The notes under the pieces are model-generated. The model did no database searches. It was not told the origin of the DNA and worked only from the letters and a program-made list of their open reading frames with translations. The position numbers and the translations under genes were made by a program. 64,000 bases of DNA from Candidatus Aquiluna sp. IMCC13023 (GTDB lineage: Bacteria > Actinomycetota > Actinomycetes > Actinomycetales > Microbacteriaceae), in contig NZ_AJKR01000002.1 of assembly GCF_000257665.1 (NCBI RefSeq), forward strand, positions 186,001-250,000, in the 5' to 3' direction. Of the stretch, positions 8,122 through 16,912 are shown piece by piece (position 1 is the stretch's first letter; every line of letters starts with the position of its first letter).

Positions 8122-8781
8122 ATGCTTAAGTGGCGAAGAGGCAAGACTGTCTCTAAGGGCTCTGCGGCATCACCCGAGCTTGATTTTAGGGATCCAGACG
8201 CTGAGAAATTTGCGGTCAGCCTAAATGTTTGGCGCAAGAGCCTAGAAGCAAGAAGATCTCAAGACACCAAGCTTGATCAGAATGACCTCACATTTATGGC
8301 TCCCGAGGCTTTGGCTGAACTAAAAGATGTAGAAACAGCGCGCCGCAAGGCCACTGCAGCCAAGAAGCGAGCTGCAACCCTGAAGGCCAAAGCCAAGCAA
8401 GTCACTATTGGCGAAAAGCCAGCGGCAAAAAAGCCCGCCGCCTCGAAGAAGCCTGCTGCCAAGCCGGCTGCAAAGAAAGCTGCCCCCAAGGTAGTGGCAA
8501 AGAAGCCAGCTGCCAAGCCGACAGTGACTACTGCCTCAAAGAAGCCTGCGGCTAAGAAAGCTGCCCCCAAGCCCGTTGCGAAGAAGCCTGTTGCAAAGAA
8601 ACCAACTGCTGTGAAAGCCCCAGCCAAGAAGCCGGCAGCGACCAAGGCGGCAGTGAAGAAGACGGCAACTAAGACCGCCTCGAAGAAGGCTCCTGCAAAA
8701 CCAGTTGCTAAAAAAGTAACCACTGCAGTCAAGAAACCGGCAGCAAAGCCGAAGGCTGGCACCAAGACAAACAAGGTCTAA
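8122..8781 (+). CDS. Histone H1-like Lys/Ala/Pro-rich DNA-binding protein
   Basis: About 220 residues. The first ~70 form an acidic/mixed head of unknown fold (DFRDPDAEKFAVSLNVWR, TFMAPEALAELKDVE). From about residue 75 the chain becomes a long low-complexity tail of AKKPA, AAKK and KKPV repeats, like the tails of histone H1-like proteins and actinobacterial HupB/HupS. Such tails bind DNA non-specifically and compact the nucleoid. ATG 8122 is preferred because the AAAGG at 8108-8112 is too close to the ATG at 8116. It precedes a DivIVA-like gene, 70 bases on. Confidence 0.8.
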   Translation: MLKWRRGKTVSKGSAASPELDFRDPDAEKFAVSLNVWRKSLEARRSQDTKLDQNDLTFMAPEALAELKDVETARRKATAAKKRAATLKAKAKQVTIGEKPAAKKPAASKKPAAKPAAKKAAPKVVAKKPAAKPTVTTASKKPAAKKAAPKPVAKKPVAKKPTAVKAPAKKPAATKAAVKKTATKTASKKAPAKPVAKKVTTAVKKPAAKPKAGTKTNKV

Positions 8782-8851
8782 CTACAAACCAACCGTTGTT
8801 TGATGACTATTTCTGGGGTAACCTGAATAAATGAGTGAAGTTAGCAAATAA

Positions 8852-9970
8852 ATGACCGAGCAAACAAAAAAAGTTTTCGGTACGGCCATCAGCGGGTATA
8901 ACCGTGCTGAGGTCGATCGCCACGTTGCCTGGCTGCAGAAGAATCTAGCTGAGATTGAGCAATACAACTCAATGGCCATGCGGGAGCAGAACGCCCTTCG
9001 CGAGCGGATCGTTGAACTAGAAGAGTCCGCGAAGCTCAATCGCTCACCTGGTTATGCCCAGGTTGGAGCTCAGTTTGAGCAGACTCTAAGACTTGCCGAG
9101 TCAGAAGCTGCGAAGCTTGTGAATGATGCGGCTAAAGAATCAGTAAAGCTTCGCGAGACTGCCAAGGCCGAAGTTGAGCGCATGAAGTTCGAGGTCGAGG
9201 ACGAAGTTGAAAAAGCGATCTCTGCTGCGAAACGTCAGGCGAAGTCGGTCGTTTCTAGTGCTAATAAGGAATCAAGAGAGACTCTTGATGCAGCCGAAGA
9301 TGAGATGCAGCGTGTTGAATCAGAGCGCGCAAGGCTATCTAAAGAGGCAAATGTAATTCGCTCTGACGCCGACAACTATGTTTCGAAGGTCAAGGCTGAA
9401 CTTCAAAGCGAAGTTGAGCGTATTCAGAACGAGAACTCGAGAGTCCTAAAGCGCAATGCTGAAATCGAATCTGAGATTTCAGAGAAGATCGATGTCGGCG
9501 AGAAGCAGTCACTGGAGATTTTCCGTAAGGTTCAGTCCGAGGCTGAGCAGATGCGCGATGAGGCTGAGCGCGAGCTTGCCGCAGCAACCCAAGAGGCGAG
9601 CTCTTTGGTTGAGAACGCTGAAGAGACTTTGGATAATGCAAGGCGTGAGGCTGACCGCATGGCTTCAGAGTCTCAAGGCATGGCACTTGCTCTGATTTCC
9701 GATGCCCGTGCTCGAGCAGAAGCTATTGCGATGAAGTCGTTGGACATTGCCCGTGAGGCAATCGCCGAGGCTGAATACAGGTTGTCTAAGTTGCCTCAGC
9801 AGGCAAATGCCATCGAAGCCTTCCTTGAGGAAACAGCCAGGCTGATTACCCCTGAGCAAGAGGTGATTATTGCAAGGCGCAAGTCTTTGAATGAATCACT
9901 TAGTAAGCCATTGGAGGCAGACCTAGTTCAGGACGCAGAGTCGGTTGACGCTGAAGAGGAAAAAAACTAG
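8852..9970 (+). CDS. DivIVA-like coiled-coil protein
   Basis: 372 residues, nearly all predicted coiled coil with abundant Glu, Lys, Arg and Ala heptads. The N-terminus FGTAISGYNRAEVDRHVAWL resembles the lipid-binding head of DivIVA/Wag31 (aromatic residue, then GY...EVD). Proteins of this kind sit at cell poles or form cytoskeletal scaffolds guiding cell-wall growth in actinobacteria. It is longer than typical Wag31 and lies beside a nucleoid-type protein, so a role linking chromosome and cell-pole organisation is possible but is inference. Its last four bases overlap the convergent desaturase gene. Confidence 0.7.
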   Translation: MTEQTKKVFGTAISGYNRAEVDRHVAWLQKNLAEIEQYNSMAMREQNALRERIVELEESAKLNRSPGYAQVGAQFEQTLRLAESEAAKLVNDAAKESVKLRETAKAEVERMKFEVEDEVEKAISAAKRQAKSVVSSANKESRETLDAAEDEMQRVESERARLSKEANVIRSDADNYVSKVKAELQSEVERIQNENSRVLKRNAEIESEISEKIDVGEKQSLEIFRKVQSEAEQMRDEAERELAAATQEASSLVENAEETLDNARREADRMASESQGMALALISDARARAEAIAMKSLDIAREAIAEAEYRLSKLPQQANAIEAFLEETARLITPEQEVIIARRKSLNESLSKPLEADLVQDAESVDAEEEKN

Positions 9971-11382
9971 TCCTTTTTTAGTAGCGGAGCTATTGAATTC
10001 ATAGCACCGCCCAAGACGGCCGGTATTCCTCCGCCTGGGTGCACAGAAGCTCCAACTCGGTATAGCCAAGGCCTAAGAGGGTTCATATATTGCGGGTTAT
10101 GAAATGGACCTGATTGCCAAACCGGTTTCGTCGCTCCGTAGAGAGCTCCGCCTGGTGCCCCCCAGCTACCGAAGTATGCAGGGTCTAGAACAATGTGATC
10201 CTCAAATAAATCGGTGATGGGTTTTTTCAGGCCGAGCTTGTTGGAGATTCGAGTAATCTCCTGTTTCACCCAAGGGTGCTGAATGTCGTAATTTCCGCCA
10301 TCAGCTGGCGCCGTTAGGAGAACTGCAACAGTCGGTTTGTTATTCGGGTAGATCTCTTGGGCTTTGTAATAGTTCACAAAGGCCATGGTTTGGTTTGGCA
10401 GTCGGTTACCTTCAAGCTTTTTATAAAGATCATTCGGGTCATCCGGCATCACAACCGAGTGGGTGACCGTGTTTTTGGGTAGCGGCTTTGCTAAAACTCC
10501 GTAGATCGCTATTCCAGAGCAGGACCGCATTCTTGCGGGGAGCGCAGGCTTCCCAGTCATCAGAGACTTGAATACCTGCGGGTCCAAGGACGAAACTATG
10601 TAGTCGGCCGTAAAAAAGCCGTTTTTGGTTTCGACGGATCGTTTCTTGATGCTGGTTATTTCCTCGTTGAAATTGATTGTTACTCCGGCCGCTGTTGCCA
10701 ACTTGCCGAGCGATTGGGCAATCTCGTTGACGCCACCCACTGGAACCCGAATGCCATCGGTTGCCATTACCGCGGTCATAGAGGCGTAAAGCGCGAGGGT
10801 TTTAGAAGGAGCGATTCCGGCATTCAGGGTGTGGATGGCGATGATGTCTTTGAGGTCCTGAGGTAACCACTTGAGGGCATTTAGATACCAGCTGGTGGTG
10901 AGCCTGATTCCGTAGCGCTTTTGGATCTTCGCAAGCGATGGAAGCGCCTTGGGGTCCAGCGGCAACTTTGTTAGCAGCTGGGTGATTGGTTCGGTTAGCG
11001 GAGCGTGTTCTTTTTCAAAGCGCTGCCAAGGCTCAAACCACTTGTGATCGGGCTTCACAGGAAGGTCAGTTATTTCATCTTTGTAGTAATACCTGCCAAG
11101 TTCGTTGAGTTTTACAAACTCTAGGTCTGCAATCTCGCGGGCAGTTTTTGATTGCTTCTGCCCGAGCTGGTCATAGCTTTCTAAAAGCTTGTCCCAGACT
11201 CCGGTGAAGGTTACAAGAGCAGGGCCGGTGTCCATGATTTGGCCGGCGACGGTGACTCTTCTTGATTTGCCACCTAGCCAGTCGTGGCGCTCGAGAACGG
11301 TAACTTCGTGGCCAGCGCGCGCCAAAAGCGCGGCACTTGCAAGGCCGGAGAGCCCTGCTCCTAGAACGATTACTTTGCTCAT
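9967..11382 (-). CDS. CrtI-type phytoene desaturase/carotenoid oxidoreductase
   Basis: 471 residues. The FAD-binding Rossmann motif VLGAGLSGLASAALL begins at residue 5, followed by HEVTVLERHDWLGGKS; the C-terminus has GASVHPGGGIPAVLGG, the conserved closing motif of CrtI-family carotenoid desaturases and isomerases. It would introduce double bonds into (or otherwise oxidise) a carotenoid backbone. The next gene downstream in time of transcription lies upstream on the map: a UbiA prenyltransferase starts 11 bases before it, so the two form an operon. Which step it catalyses (phytoene to lycopene, or a later 3,4-desaturation) cannot be read from sequence. Confidence 0.85.
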   Translation of the reverse strand: MSKVIVLGAGLSGLASAALLARAGHEVTVLERHDWLGGKSRRVTVAGQIMDTGPALVTFTGVWDKLLESYDQLGQKQSKTAREIADLEFVKLNELGRYYYKDEITDLPVKPDHKWFEPWQRFEKEHAPLTEPITQLLTKLPLDPKALPSLAKIQKRYGIRLTTSWYLNALKWLPQDLKDIIAIHTLNAGIAPSKTLALYASMTAVMATDGIRVPVGGVNEIAQSLGKLATAAGVTINFNEEITSIKKRSVETKNGFFTADYIVSSLDPQVFKSLMTGKPALPARMRSCSGIAIYGVLAKPLPKNTVTHSVVMPDDPNDLYKKLEGNRLPNQTMAFVNYYKAQEIYPNNKPTVAVLLTAPADGGNYDIQHPWVKQEITRISNKLGLKKPITDLFEDHIVLDPAYFGSWGAPGGALYGATKPVWQSGPFHNPQYMNPLRPWLYRVGASVHPGGGIPAVLGGAMNSIAPLLKKD

Positions 11383-11393
11383 GGGTTCCTTCT

Positions 11394-12236
11394 TTACGGG
11401 TAGATACCTAGTACCAGACCGGTTACCAACTGAACTCCGGCAACGGCTCCCGCAATGTAAGGAAAGGCGATCGAGTACTTATAAAGATCGTGTGCTTTTT
11501 CAGGCGATGGTGTTTTGAAGATTCCGTAGACCAAAAGGCCTGCGATTGCAGCATTCACAATTGCAACTGGAATGTTAACAAGCGCAAACAGCACCGTTGA
11601 AATTCCCCACCAGAAGGTTGCCCAGATGGCTGTGTTTTTAGGTCCAAGATGGACGGCGGTGGTGATGATGCCGGTATCAGAGTCCTGGGGGATGTCTTGA
11701 ATCGCGTCATAGGCGTGCTTGGCAATTGACCAAGCCATTAGTCCAGTAACAGCCAACCAAAGCGGCGCTACGCCCAGAGCCAGTGGCACAAAGGCCAGCG
11801 GGAAGGCGTAGTCGGTGTTCGATAGCGCATCTAGATACTTCCTGGCCTTGAACCTGAGAGGAGGAGCAGAGTAGAAAGTGAAGAACAGTGCGTAGGTAAG
11901 CATCCAGAGGGTTGCCGCTAGCGGCAAGGTCAGGGCGAAGTAGGCAAGAAAGGGAACATTGGTGACAATCACCGCTATCCAGATTGGCTTGACTTCATTC
12001 GGGAAGATGTGAGCACCTTCATAACCGCCCTTACGTGCGTTTATGTTGTCGGTTTCCTGGTCAAAGATATCGTTGATCCCGTAGATCAGGATGTTCATCG
12101 GGAAGGTGACCCAAATCAAGATTGGGACGATTTCCCAGGTCCACAAAAAGCCCGCCAACCACATTCCAGTGATGGTGGTTCCTATGGTGTTTACCCATAG
12201 AACCGGACGAGAAATCTCAATTAGCCGCTTCAGCAT
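11394..12236 (-). CDS. UbiA-family prenyltransferase, probable carotenoid (lycopene elongase type)
   Basis: 280 residues with several membrane helices and both aspartate-rich motifs of UbiA enzymes: NDIFDQETD (residues 55-63) and DAIQDIPQDSD in the second half. These bind the diphosphate of a prenyl donor through magnesium. Paired with a CrtI-type enzyme, the most likely role is lycopene elongation as in C50 carotenoid makers (CrtEb/LbtBC relatives). A quinone or lipid prenyltransferase is less likely given the neighbour. It is the first gene of the two-gene carotenoid operon. Confidence 0.75.
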   Translation of the reverse strand: MLKRLIEISRPVLWVNTIGTTITGMWLAGFLWTWEIVPILIWVTFPMNILIYGINDIFDQETDNINARKGGYEGAHIFPNEVKPIWIAVIVTNVPFLAYFALTLPLAATLWMLTYALFFTFYSAPPLRFKARKYLDALSNTDYAFPLAFVPLALGVAPLWLAVTGLMAWSIAKHAYDAIQDIPQDSDTGIITTAVHLGPKNTAIWATFWWGISTVLFALVNIPVAIVNAAIAGLLVYGIFKTPSPEKAHDLYKYSIAFPYIAGAVAGVQLVTGLVLGIYP

Positions 12237-12356
12237 TATAAAAGCCTAGACGGGAGGAGGGCATTTAGTTTCAGGTCTCCAAAGAAAAACAAAGATTCCG
12301 ACAACTAAGCACCGTGGCCGCATGGCATCTAGACTTGACAGCGTCTAAGGAGTCCA

Positions 12357-13529
12357 ATGTCTAACCGTCAGGTGAAGCCAAAAACCGAGGGCTGGACTCA
12401 GAAAAAAGATGAATCCGGCAAGCCGTTATTGCAGTTTGCAGAACCCAAGCGCGGCAAGCCCCCGCTTCATCTAGCGGACATCGAACCAGGTGAACGAGCA
12501 GCCAGAGTCAAAGAGCTAGGCATTGAATCTTTTAGGGCGAAGCAACTTGCCACCCACTACTTTGATCACTACACCTCTGACCCTGAGAAGATGACCGATC
12601 TTCCAAAAACTGGCCGGGAAGAGCTGGTTGGCAAAGTGCTGCCCACCATGCTCACCGAAGTCAAGAGACTGCAAACCGATGACGGTAAGACGGTCAAATT
12701 CTTGTGGCGCTTATTTGACGGCGCACTGGTTGAATCGGTTCTCATGCGCTACACAAACCGCATCACACTTTGCGTTTCTTCACAGGCTGGTTGTGGCATG
12801 AACTGTCCGTTCTGCGCAACCGGGCAAGCGGGACTGGTTCGCAACATGTCGGCCGGTGAGATTGTTGATCAGATTGTCCGTGCCAACGAGCTAATTGCGG
12901 CAGGCGGCTTAGGGAAGCGCAAGCACGACGACGAGCGGGTAAATAACATCGTTTTTATGGGCATGGGTGAGCCTCTTGCAAATTACTCAAAGGTCATGAG
13001 CGCTATTAGGACCATGGTTGAACCGCAACCAAATGGCCTTGGAATGAGTGCTAGAAACATAACTGTGTCAACCGTTGGCCTAGTTCCTGGAATCAAGAAA
13101 CTAGCCGAAGAAGATCTGCCTTTGACTTTCGCACTGTCCCTGCACGCTCCAGATGATCAACTGCGAGATGATCTGATTCCGGTGAATTCAAAGTGGAAGG
13201 TGGATGAGGCCCTAGATGCTGCCAGAAGCTACTTTGAGAAAACCGGTAGAAGAGTTTCGATCGAATACGCGCTCATAAAAGACATGAACGATCACGGTTG
13301 GCGAGCAGAGCTGCTTGCTCAAAAGCTGAATGACCGTGGCAAAGGCTGGGTTCACGTGAACCCAATTCCACTGAACCCAACACCGGGTTCGGTATGGACA
13401 GCTTCAACTCCGGAACAGACCGACATCTTTGTTTCTGCCCTTGAGAAAAATGGAATCCCAACCACCCTGCGCGATACCCGCGGCAAGGAAATCGATGGGG
13501 CTTGCGGTCAGCTCGCTGCCGTCGATTGA
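12357..13529 (+). CDS. rlmN: 23S rRNA (adenine-2503-C2) / tRNA methyltransferase RlmN
   Basis: 390 residues with the radical-SAM cysteine motif CGMNCPFC (about residue 146), the conserved NIVFMGMGEPL, NITVSTVGLVPGI, FALSLHAP and VNPIPLNP, and a C-terminal GACGQL whose cysteine carries the methyl intermediate. RlmN methylates A2503 in the ribosomal exit tunnel and A37 of some tRNAs. AAGGAG lies 6 bases before the ATG. The N-terminal ~30 residues are longer than in E. coli, as is usual for actinobacteria. It stands alone, divergent from the carotenoid pair. Confidence 0.95.
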   Translation: MSNRQVKPKTEGWTQKKDESGKPLLQFAEPKRGKPPLHLADIEPGERAARVKELGIESFRAKQLATHYFDHYTSDPEKMTDLPKTGREELVGKVLPTMLTEVKRLQTDDGKTVKFLWRLFDGALVESVLMRYTNRITLCVSSQAGCGMNCPFCATGQAGLVRNMSAGEIVDQIVRANELIAAGGLGKRKHDDERVNNIVFMGMGEPLANYSKVMSAIRTMVEPQPNGLGMSARNITVSTVGLVPGIKKLAEEDLPLTFALSLHAPDDQLRDDLIPVNSKWKVDEALDAARSYFEKTGRRVSIEYALIKDMNDHGWRAELLAQKLNDRGKGWVHVNPIPLNPTPGSVWTASTPEQTDIFVSALEKNGIPTTLRDTRGKEIDGACGQLAAVD

Positions 13530-13569
13530 TCGGCCCTATTCTCCCAGCTAGACCGCTTAGGCTATCCAG

Positions 13570-14604
13570 ATGAAAAACATCACATTTGGTCTAGATACCT
13601 TCGGCAATGTCTCTCTTGATGAGAGCGGAAATCCAGTTTCTGCAGCCCAGGTGATTCGCGATGTTTTAGCTCAGGGCCAGCTGGCGGATGAGTTGGGGCT
13701 TAATAACTTCAACATCGGCGAGCACCACCGTGATGATTTTGCAGTTACCGCTCCTGACACAATTTTGGCTGGGCTTGCAACCACCACCAAGAACATAACC
13801 CTTGGCACCGGAGTGACTGTGTTATCAAGCGAAGATCCGGTTCGGGTTTACCAGCGCTTTGCCACAATCGATGCATTATCCAACGGCCGGGTTCAGATCA
13901 CCGCGGGTCGTGGATCATTTATTGAGAGCTTTCCGCTGTTCGGTTACGAGCTAGCCGATTACAACGATCTTTTTGAGCAAAAGCTAGAACTGCTTGTGGA
14001 GCTTCTGAAAGAAGAGCCAGTCACCTGGTCCGGATCCATGAGAGCCGGGCTATCAAATCAACAGGTTTATCCAAAGACCGAGGTTGGCCAGATGCCACTC
14101 AGGGTTGGTGTTGGTGGTTCGCCGGAGTCGGTGCTTCGAGCAGCCAGACTAAACATTCCAATGGCACTTGCCATAATCGGTGGCGACCCAGCAAGGTTCG
14201 AACCTTTTGCAAGGCTTTATAAGGAAACCCTTGCAAAGCTTGGCATGCCAGAGTTGCCAGTCTCGGTTCACTCTCCAGGTCACGTTGCAGAAACTGATGA
14301 CCAGGCCATCGAAGAGGCTTGGCCGGGCTATGAGGCTTCGTTCGGGAAGATCGGCCTTGAGCGCGGCTGGGGCCCGACTTCAAAAGAGCACTTCTTGTCC
14401 GAGGTTTATCACGGGTCAATGTATGTCGGCTCACCTGAGACCGTTGCGAAGAAGATCGTTCACGCCCTTAGCTCCGTCGGCGCTACCCGCTTTGACTTGA
14501 AGTACGACATGGGTCCGCTCTCACACACAAAGCTTTCAAAGAGCATCGAGCTATACGCAACCAAGGTAGTTCCTATGGTTCGCGAAATGCTCGAAACCGC
14601 CTAG
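13570..14604 (+). CDS. LLM-class flavin-dependent oxidoreductase
   Basis: 344 residues of a bacterial luciferase-like TIM barrel. Recognisable family stretches are NIGEHHRDDFAVTAP near the N-terminus, NITLGTGVTVLSSEDPVRVYQRFATIDALS and ITAGRGSFIESFPLFGY, then PLRVGVGGSPESVLRAA. These enzymes use FMN or coenzyme F420 for monooxygenation or hydride transfer. The EHH-type motif is common in the FMN-using branch. The substrate is unknown. The gene follows rlmN by 40 bases and may share its transcript. Confidence 0.85.
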   Translation: MKNITFGLDTFGNVSLDESGNPVSAAQVIRDVLAQGQLADELGLNNFNIGEHHRDDFAVTAPDTILAGLATTTKNITLGTGVTVLSSEDPVRVYQRFATIDALSNGRVQITAGRGSFIESFPLFGYELADYNDLFEQKLELLVELLKEEPVTWSGSMRAGLSNQQVYPKTEVGQMPLRVGVGGSPESVLRAARLNIPMALAIIGGDPARFEPFARLYKETLAKLGMPELPVSVHSPGHVAETDDQAIEEAWPGYEASFGKIGLERGWGPTSKEHFLSEVYHGSMYVGSPETVAKKIVHALSSVGATRFDLKYDMGPLSHTKLSKSIELYATKVVPMVREMLETA

Positions 14605-14769
14605 CCGAAGGAACCTTCAGCGTTCGTGGGCGGAGCCAACTTTTTGGCACCGTTACAGACTGCGGCTCTGTCGACCCGAGTCGTGTTGACTGGTCTGCCT
14701 GAGCGTTTGTACCGGGTCTGACCCTGGGGAGCCACCAAGGGTTCGCAGGAGCTCCGCACAGCTTTATTT

Positions 14770-15960
14770 CTAGGCGTTGTTGGTAACCAGGACTTCTTCA
14801 TAGCCCCTGAGTACGAAACTTTGTCTTCTGACTGGAGTTTCTGCAAGCTTGAGCGAGCCAAATTGCTCGATCAGCCTGGGCAGTGAAATCGCCATTTCTA
14901 GTCTTGCCAGTGGCGCACCGATGCAGAAGTGAATGCCAGCACCAAAGCCGATGTGGGGATTTGGGTTTCTGGTTAGATCCAATTTATCCGGGTTGCTGAA
15001 TACGCGCTCATCCCGGTTTGCGCTTCCAAGCAGCGCTGCAATTTTCTGGCCCTCCAGAATCTCCACCCCACCGATTTCGGTGTCCTTGGTTGCTGTGCGC
15101 TCAAATAAGTGAAGCGGTGCATCGAATCTCAGAAACTCGTCAACTGCCGTGTCGGCAAGGCCGAAAGGGTCGGCGTTTAGAAGTGCTAGCTGCTCAGCAT
15201 CTTGAAGCGTCGCGACCATCCCATTGCCGAAGCCATTAACTGAAGCCTCGTGTCCAGCGTTTAGAAGAAGGACGCAGGTGGCTATTAGCTCGTGGGCGTT
15301 TAGCTTCTCGCCCTCTTCTTCGACTTGAGCCAACTCACTGATTAGATCCGTGCCTGGGTTTTTCTTGCGCTCAAGCATCAGTTCGTGAACGTAGGAGGCG
15401 AACTGTGTTGAGGCGAGCTTCGCTTCGTCTCTGTCAGTTTCGCTCGGGCTCACCTCATACATCTTCACAATCGACTGGGACCAGGGCCTGAGCAAGTGCT
15501 CATCGGCAACCGGGAAGCCCAGCAAGAAAGCAATCACCTTCACTGGCAATGGCTCCGCGTAATCGGCAATCAGGTCAAACTGTCCAGTTTCGTCGTGTTT
15601 TTTGACTGCTACATCTAGCAACTCTTTGGTGATTCGTTCGACATCCGGTCTAAGGCTTTCAATCTTCTTTGGGTTGAACGCTTTCATCACTAGTGAGCGC
15701 AACCTGGAATGCTTCGGTGGTTCGGAGTCAAGTATTGAGTCGGAGTGGAGCCAGTTGAAGGTTTCCCACTCGCTAGAGGGGGTGTTTTCTTCGAAGATTC
15801 TGCCGAGGTCGCGATTCCTAAGAACCTGGCTCGCATCCTTGAAGCCGGCCGCAAGAAAAGTGCCGGTTTGTTCGTGCCACTGCGGCATACCCTTCTCGCG
15901 AAGAAGCTTCAGGGCCGGGTATGGATTATCTATAAAGTCTGGAGCTGTTAGATCAATCAT
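14770..15960 (-). CDS. Cytochrome P450
   Basis: 396 residues. It has the haem-cysteine loop FGAGIHFCIGAPLAR, the I-helix oxygen-activation segment LLNAGHEASVNG, and the ExxR pair in DEFLRFDAP. The length and soluble N-terminus fit bacterial class I P450s fed by ferredoxin. Its start overlaps the end of the nitroreductase gene by 8 bases, and both follow a 38-residue membrane protein gene, so the three form an operon behind the rhodopsin terminator. No ferredoxin or reductase gene is adjacent. The substrate is unknown; carotenoid or fatty-acid hydroxylation are possibilities only. Confidence 0.9.
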   Translation of the reverse strand: MIDLTAPDFIDNPYPALKLLREKGMPQWHEQTGTFLAAGFKDASQVLRNRDLGRIFEENTPSSEWETFNWLHSDSILDSEPPKHSRLRSLVMKAFNPKKIESLRPDVERITKELLDVAVKKHDETGQFDLIADYAEPLPVKVIAFLLGFPVADEHLLRPWSQSIVKMYEVSPSETDRDEAKLASTQFASYVHELMLERKKNPGTDLISELAQVEEEGEKLNAHELIATCVLLLNAGHEASVNGFGNGMVATLQDAEQLALLNADPFGLADTAVDEFLRFDAPLHLFERTATKDTEIGGVEILEGQKIAALLGSANRDERVFSNPDKLDLTRNPNPHIGFGAGIHFCIGAPLARLEMAISLPRLIEQFGSLKLAETPVRRQSFVLRGYEEVLVTNNA

Positions 15961-16693
15961 TCGGCTCGAGCTTTATCTGGTCGATGCCAAGGCGTTCAGC
16001 CTGAAACTTATTGATCTTGTCATCGCTTGGGTAACCAAGGGCGATGCCGCAAAGCAATTTGTAGTGCTTTGGAACCTTGAATTCTTTTCTCACCGGCTCC
16101 GCCCAGAGCGCGCTTGCTCCTTGAGCACAAGTGCCAAGACCGTGGGCATGAGCCGACAGCATCAGGTTCTGCATGAACAGCCCAGCATCGGACACTGAGT
16201 ACTCGCCAAGGCCCGAGTGGGTGAAAATAAATAGCGACACCGGGGCACCAAAGAACTCATAGTTTCGGCCCCATTGTTCCTGACGCTTCTTGCTGTCCTC
16301 ACGCTTGATGTCCATAAAGCCATAAAGGTCGGCCCCAACCTTTTGCTGCCTAGGCTTTAGGTCTTTGGGGTATGGACGAAAAACCTTGTAGTCAGATTTA
16401 GGGAGACCATAGCGAGTAATAAAAAGCTTGAGCTTTCCGGCGATGCCTGGCTTTAGTGCGGCCGAGGCCGCCTGCCAGCGGTTTAGAAATTCTTTTGAAA
16501 TCCGGTCTCGTCGGTCATCGGATGCAATACCGACCATAAAGGGCCTGGTGTTTGACCAGGAGGGCGCTGTCATAGCGTCGGTGAGTAACCGGTCTATCAG
16601 TTCTTGGGGGACAGTTTTTTCAAGAAAATCTCGAGTTGTTCTTCTGCCCGCAACAAATTGTTGCCAGTCTGCTGGATCGATGTTTTTTCGCAC
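15953..16693 (-). CDS. Nitroreductase-family FMN oxidoreductase
   Basis: 246 residues beginning at GTG. The N-terminal RRTTRDFLEKTVPQELID is the FMN-phosphate-binding arginine stretch of nitroreductases; APSWSNTRPFMVGIA and the C-terminal LLCGIALGYPSDDKIN (the GYP turn) are also typical. The family reduces nitro groups, quinones or flavins with NAD(P)H, and some members act in biosynthesis. The preceding small membrane-protein gene stops 9 bases before it and the P450 overlaps its 3' end, so it could conceivably serve the P450 as a partner. That link is inferred only from gene order. Confidence 0.85.
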   Translation of the reverse strand: MRKNIDPADWQQFVAGRRTTRDFLEKTVPQELIDRLLTDAMTAPSWSNTRPFMVGIASDDRRDRISKEFLNRWQAASAALKPGIAGKLKLFITRYGLPKSDYKVFRPYPKDLKPRQQKVGADLYGFMDIKREDSKKRQEQWGRNYEFFGAPVSLFIFTHSGLGEYSVSDAGLFMQNLMLSAHAHGLGTCAQGASALWAEPVRKEFKVPKHYKLLCGIALGYPSDDKINKFQAERLGIDQIKLEPND

Positions 16694-16702
16694 TCACTTA
16701 CA

Positions 16703-16819
16703 TTAGCTGTAGTCGGTGAAGAAGCTAGGCACTAAGGCGCCAATCAGTATCATGACTGGCATCAATGACACCAGAACAATTATCTGAATCAGATCCCAGT
16801 CTATTTTTTTCTGGAACAT
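16703..16819 (-). CDS. 38-residue single-span membrane protein
   Basis: An ATG at 16819 has AGGAG six bases upstream and opens a 38-codon frame ending at TAA 16703-16705. The product has a charged head (MFQKKIDWDLIQ), one hydrophobic helix (IIVLVSLMPVMILIGALV) and a short acidic tail (PSFFTDYS). It stops 9 bases before the nitroreductase GTG, so it is the first gene of the small protein-nitroreductase-P450 operon. I know no family for it. It could be a membrane anchor or regulator of the downstream redox enzymes, which is a guess. Confidence 0.6.
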   Translation of the reverse strand: MFQKKIDWDLIQIIVLVSLMPVMILIGALVPSFFTDYS

Positions 16820-16860
16820 TCATTTCTCCTTTGAAATGTGTTTTTAAAATTCTTGTAGAA

Positions 16861-16900
16861 AAAGAAACGGCGCCAGGAATGTTCCCAGCGCCGTTTCTTT
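16861..16900 (-). terminator. Intrinsic terminator after the rhodopsin gene
   Basis: The 13-base arms AAAGAAACGGCGC (16861-16873) and GCGCCGTTTCTTT (16888-16900) are perfectly complementary. Read on the minus strand, the stem begins 12 bases after the rhodopsin stop codon and is followed by TTTCTACAAG, a T-rich tract. This separates the rhodopsin transcript from the small-protein operon. Confidence 0.85.
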
Positions 16901-16912
16901 ACTTGGTGCTAA

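Noticed and set aside
8277-8774. Long minus-strand frame rich in Phe, Ala and Gly opposite the H1-like gene
   Set aside because: It is the mirror of the Lys/Ala codon repeats; the plus-strand H1-like product is the real gene.
12233-12238. TATAAT at the prenyltransferase start codon as a -10 box
   Set aside because: It overlaps the start codon, so it could not serve that start, and no -35 element lies at the right distance.
14605-14769. GC-rich spacer with short inverted repeats (GAAGGAACCTTC) and an 86-codon minus frame
   Set aside because: No family, no ribosome site and no T-run; treated as plain intergenic DNA between convergent genes.
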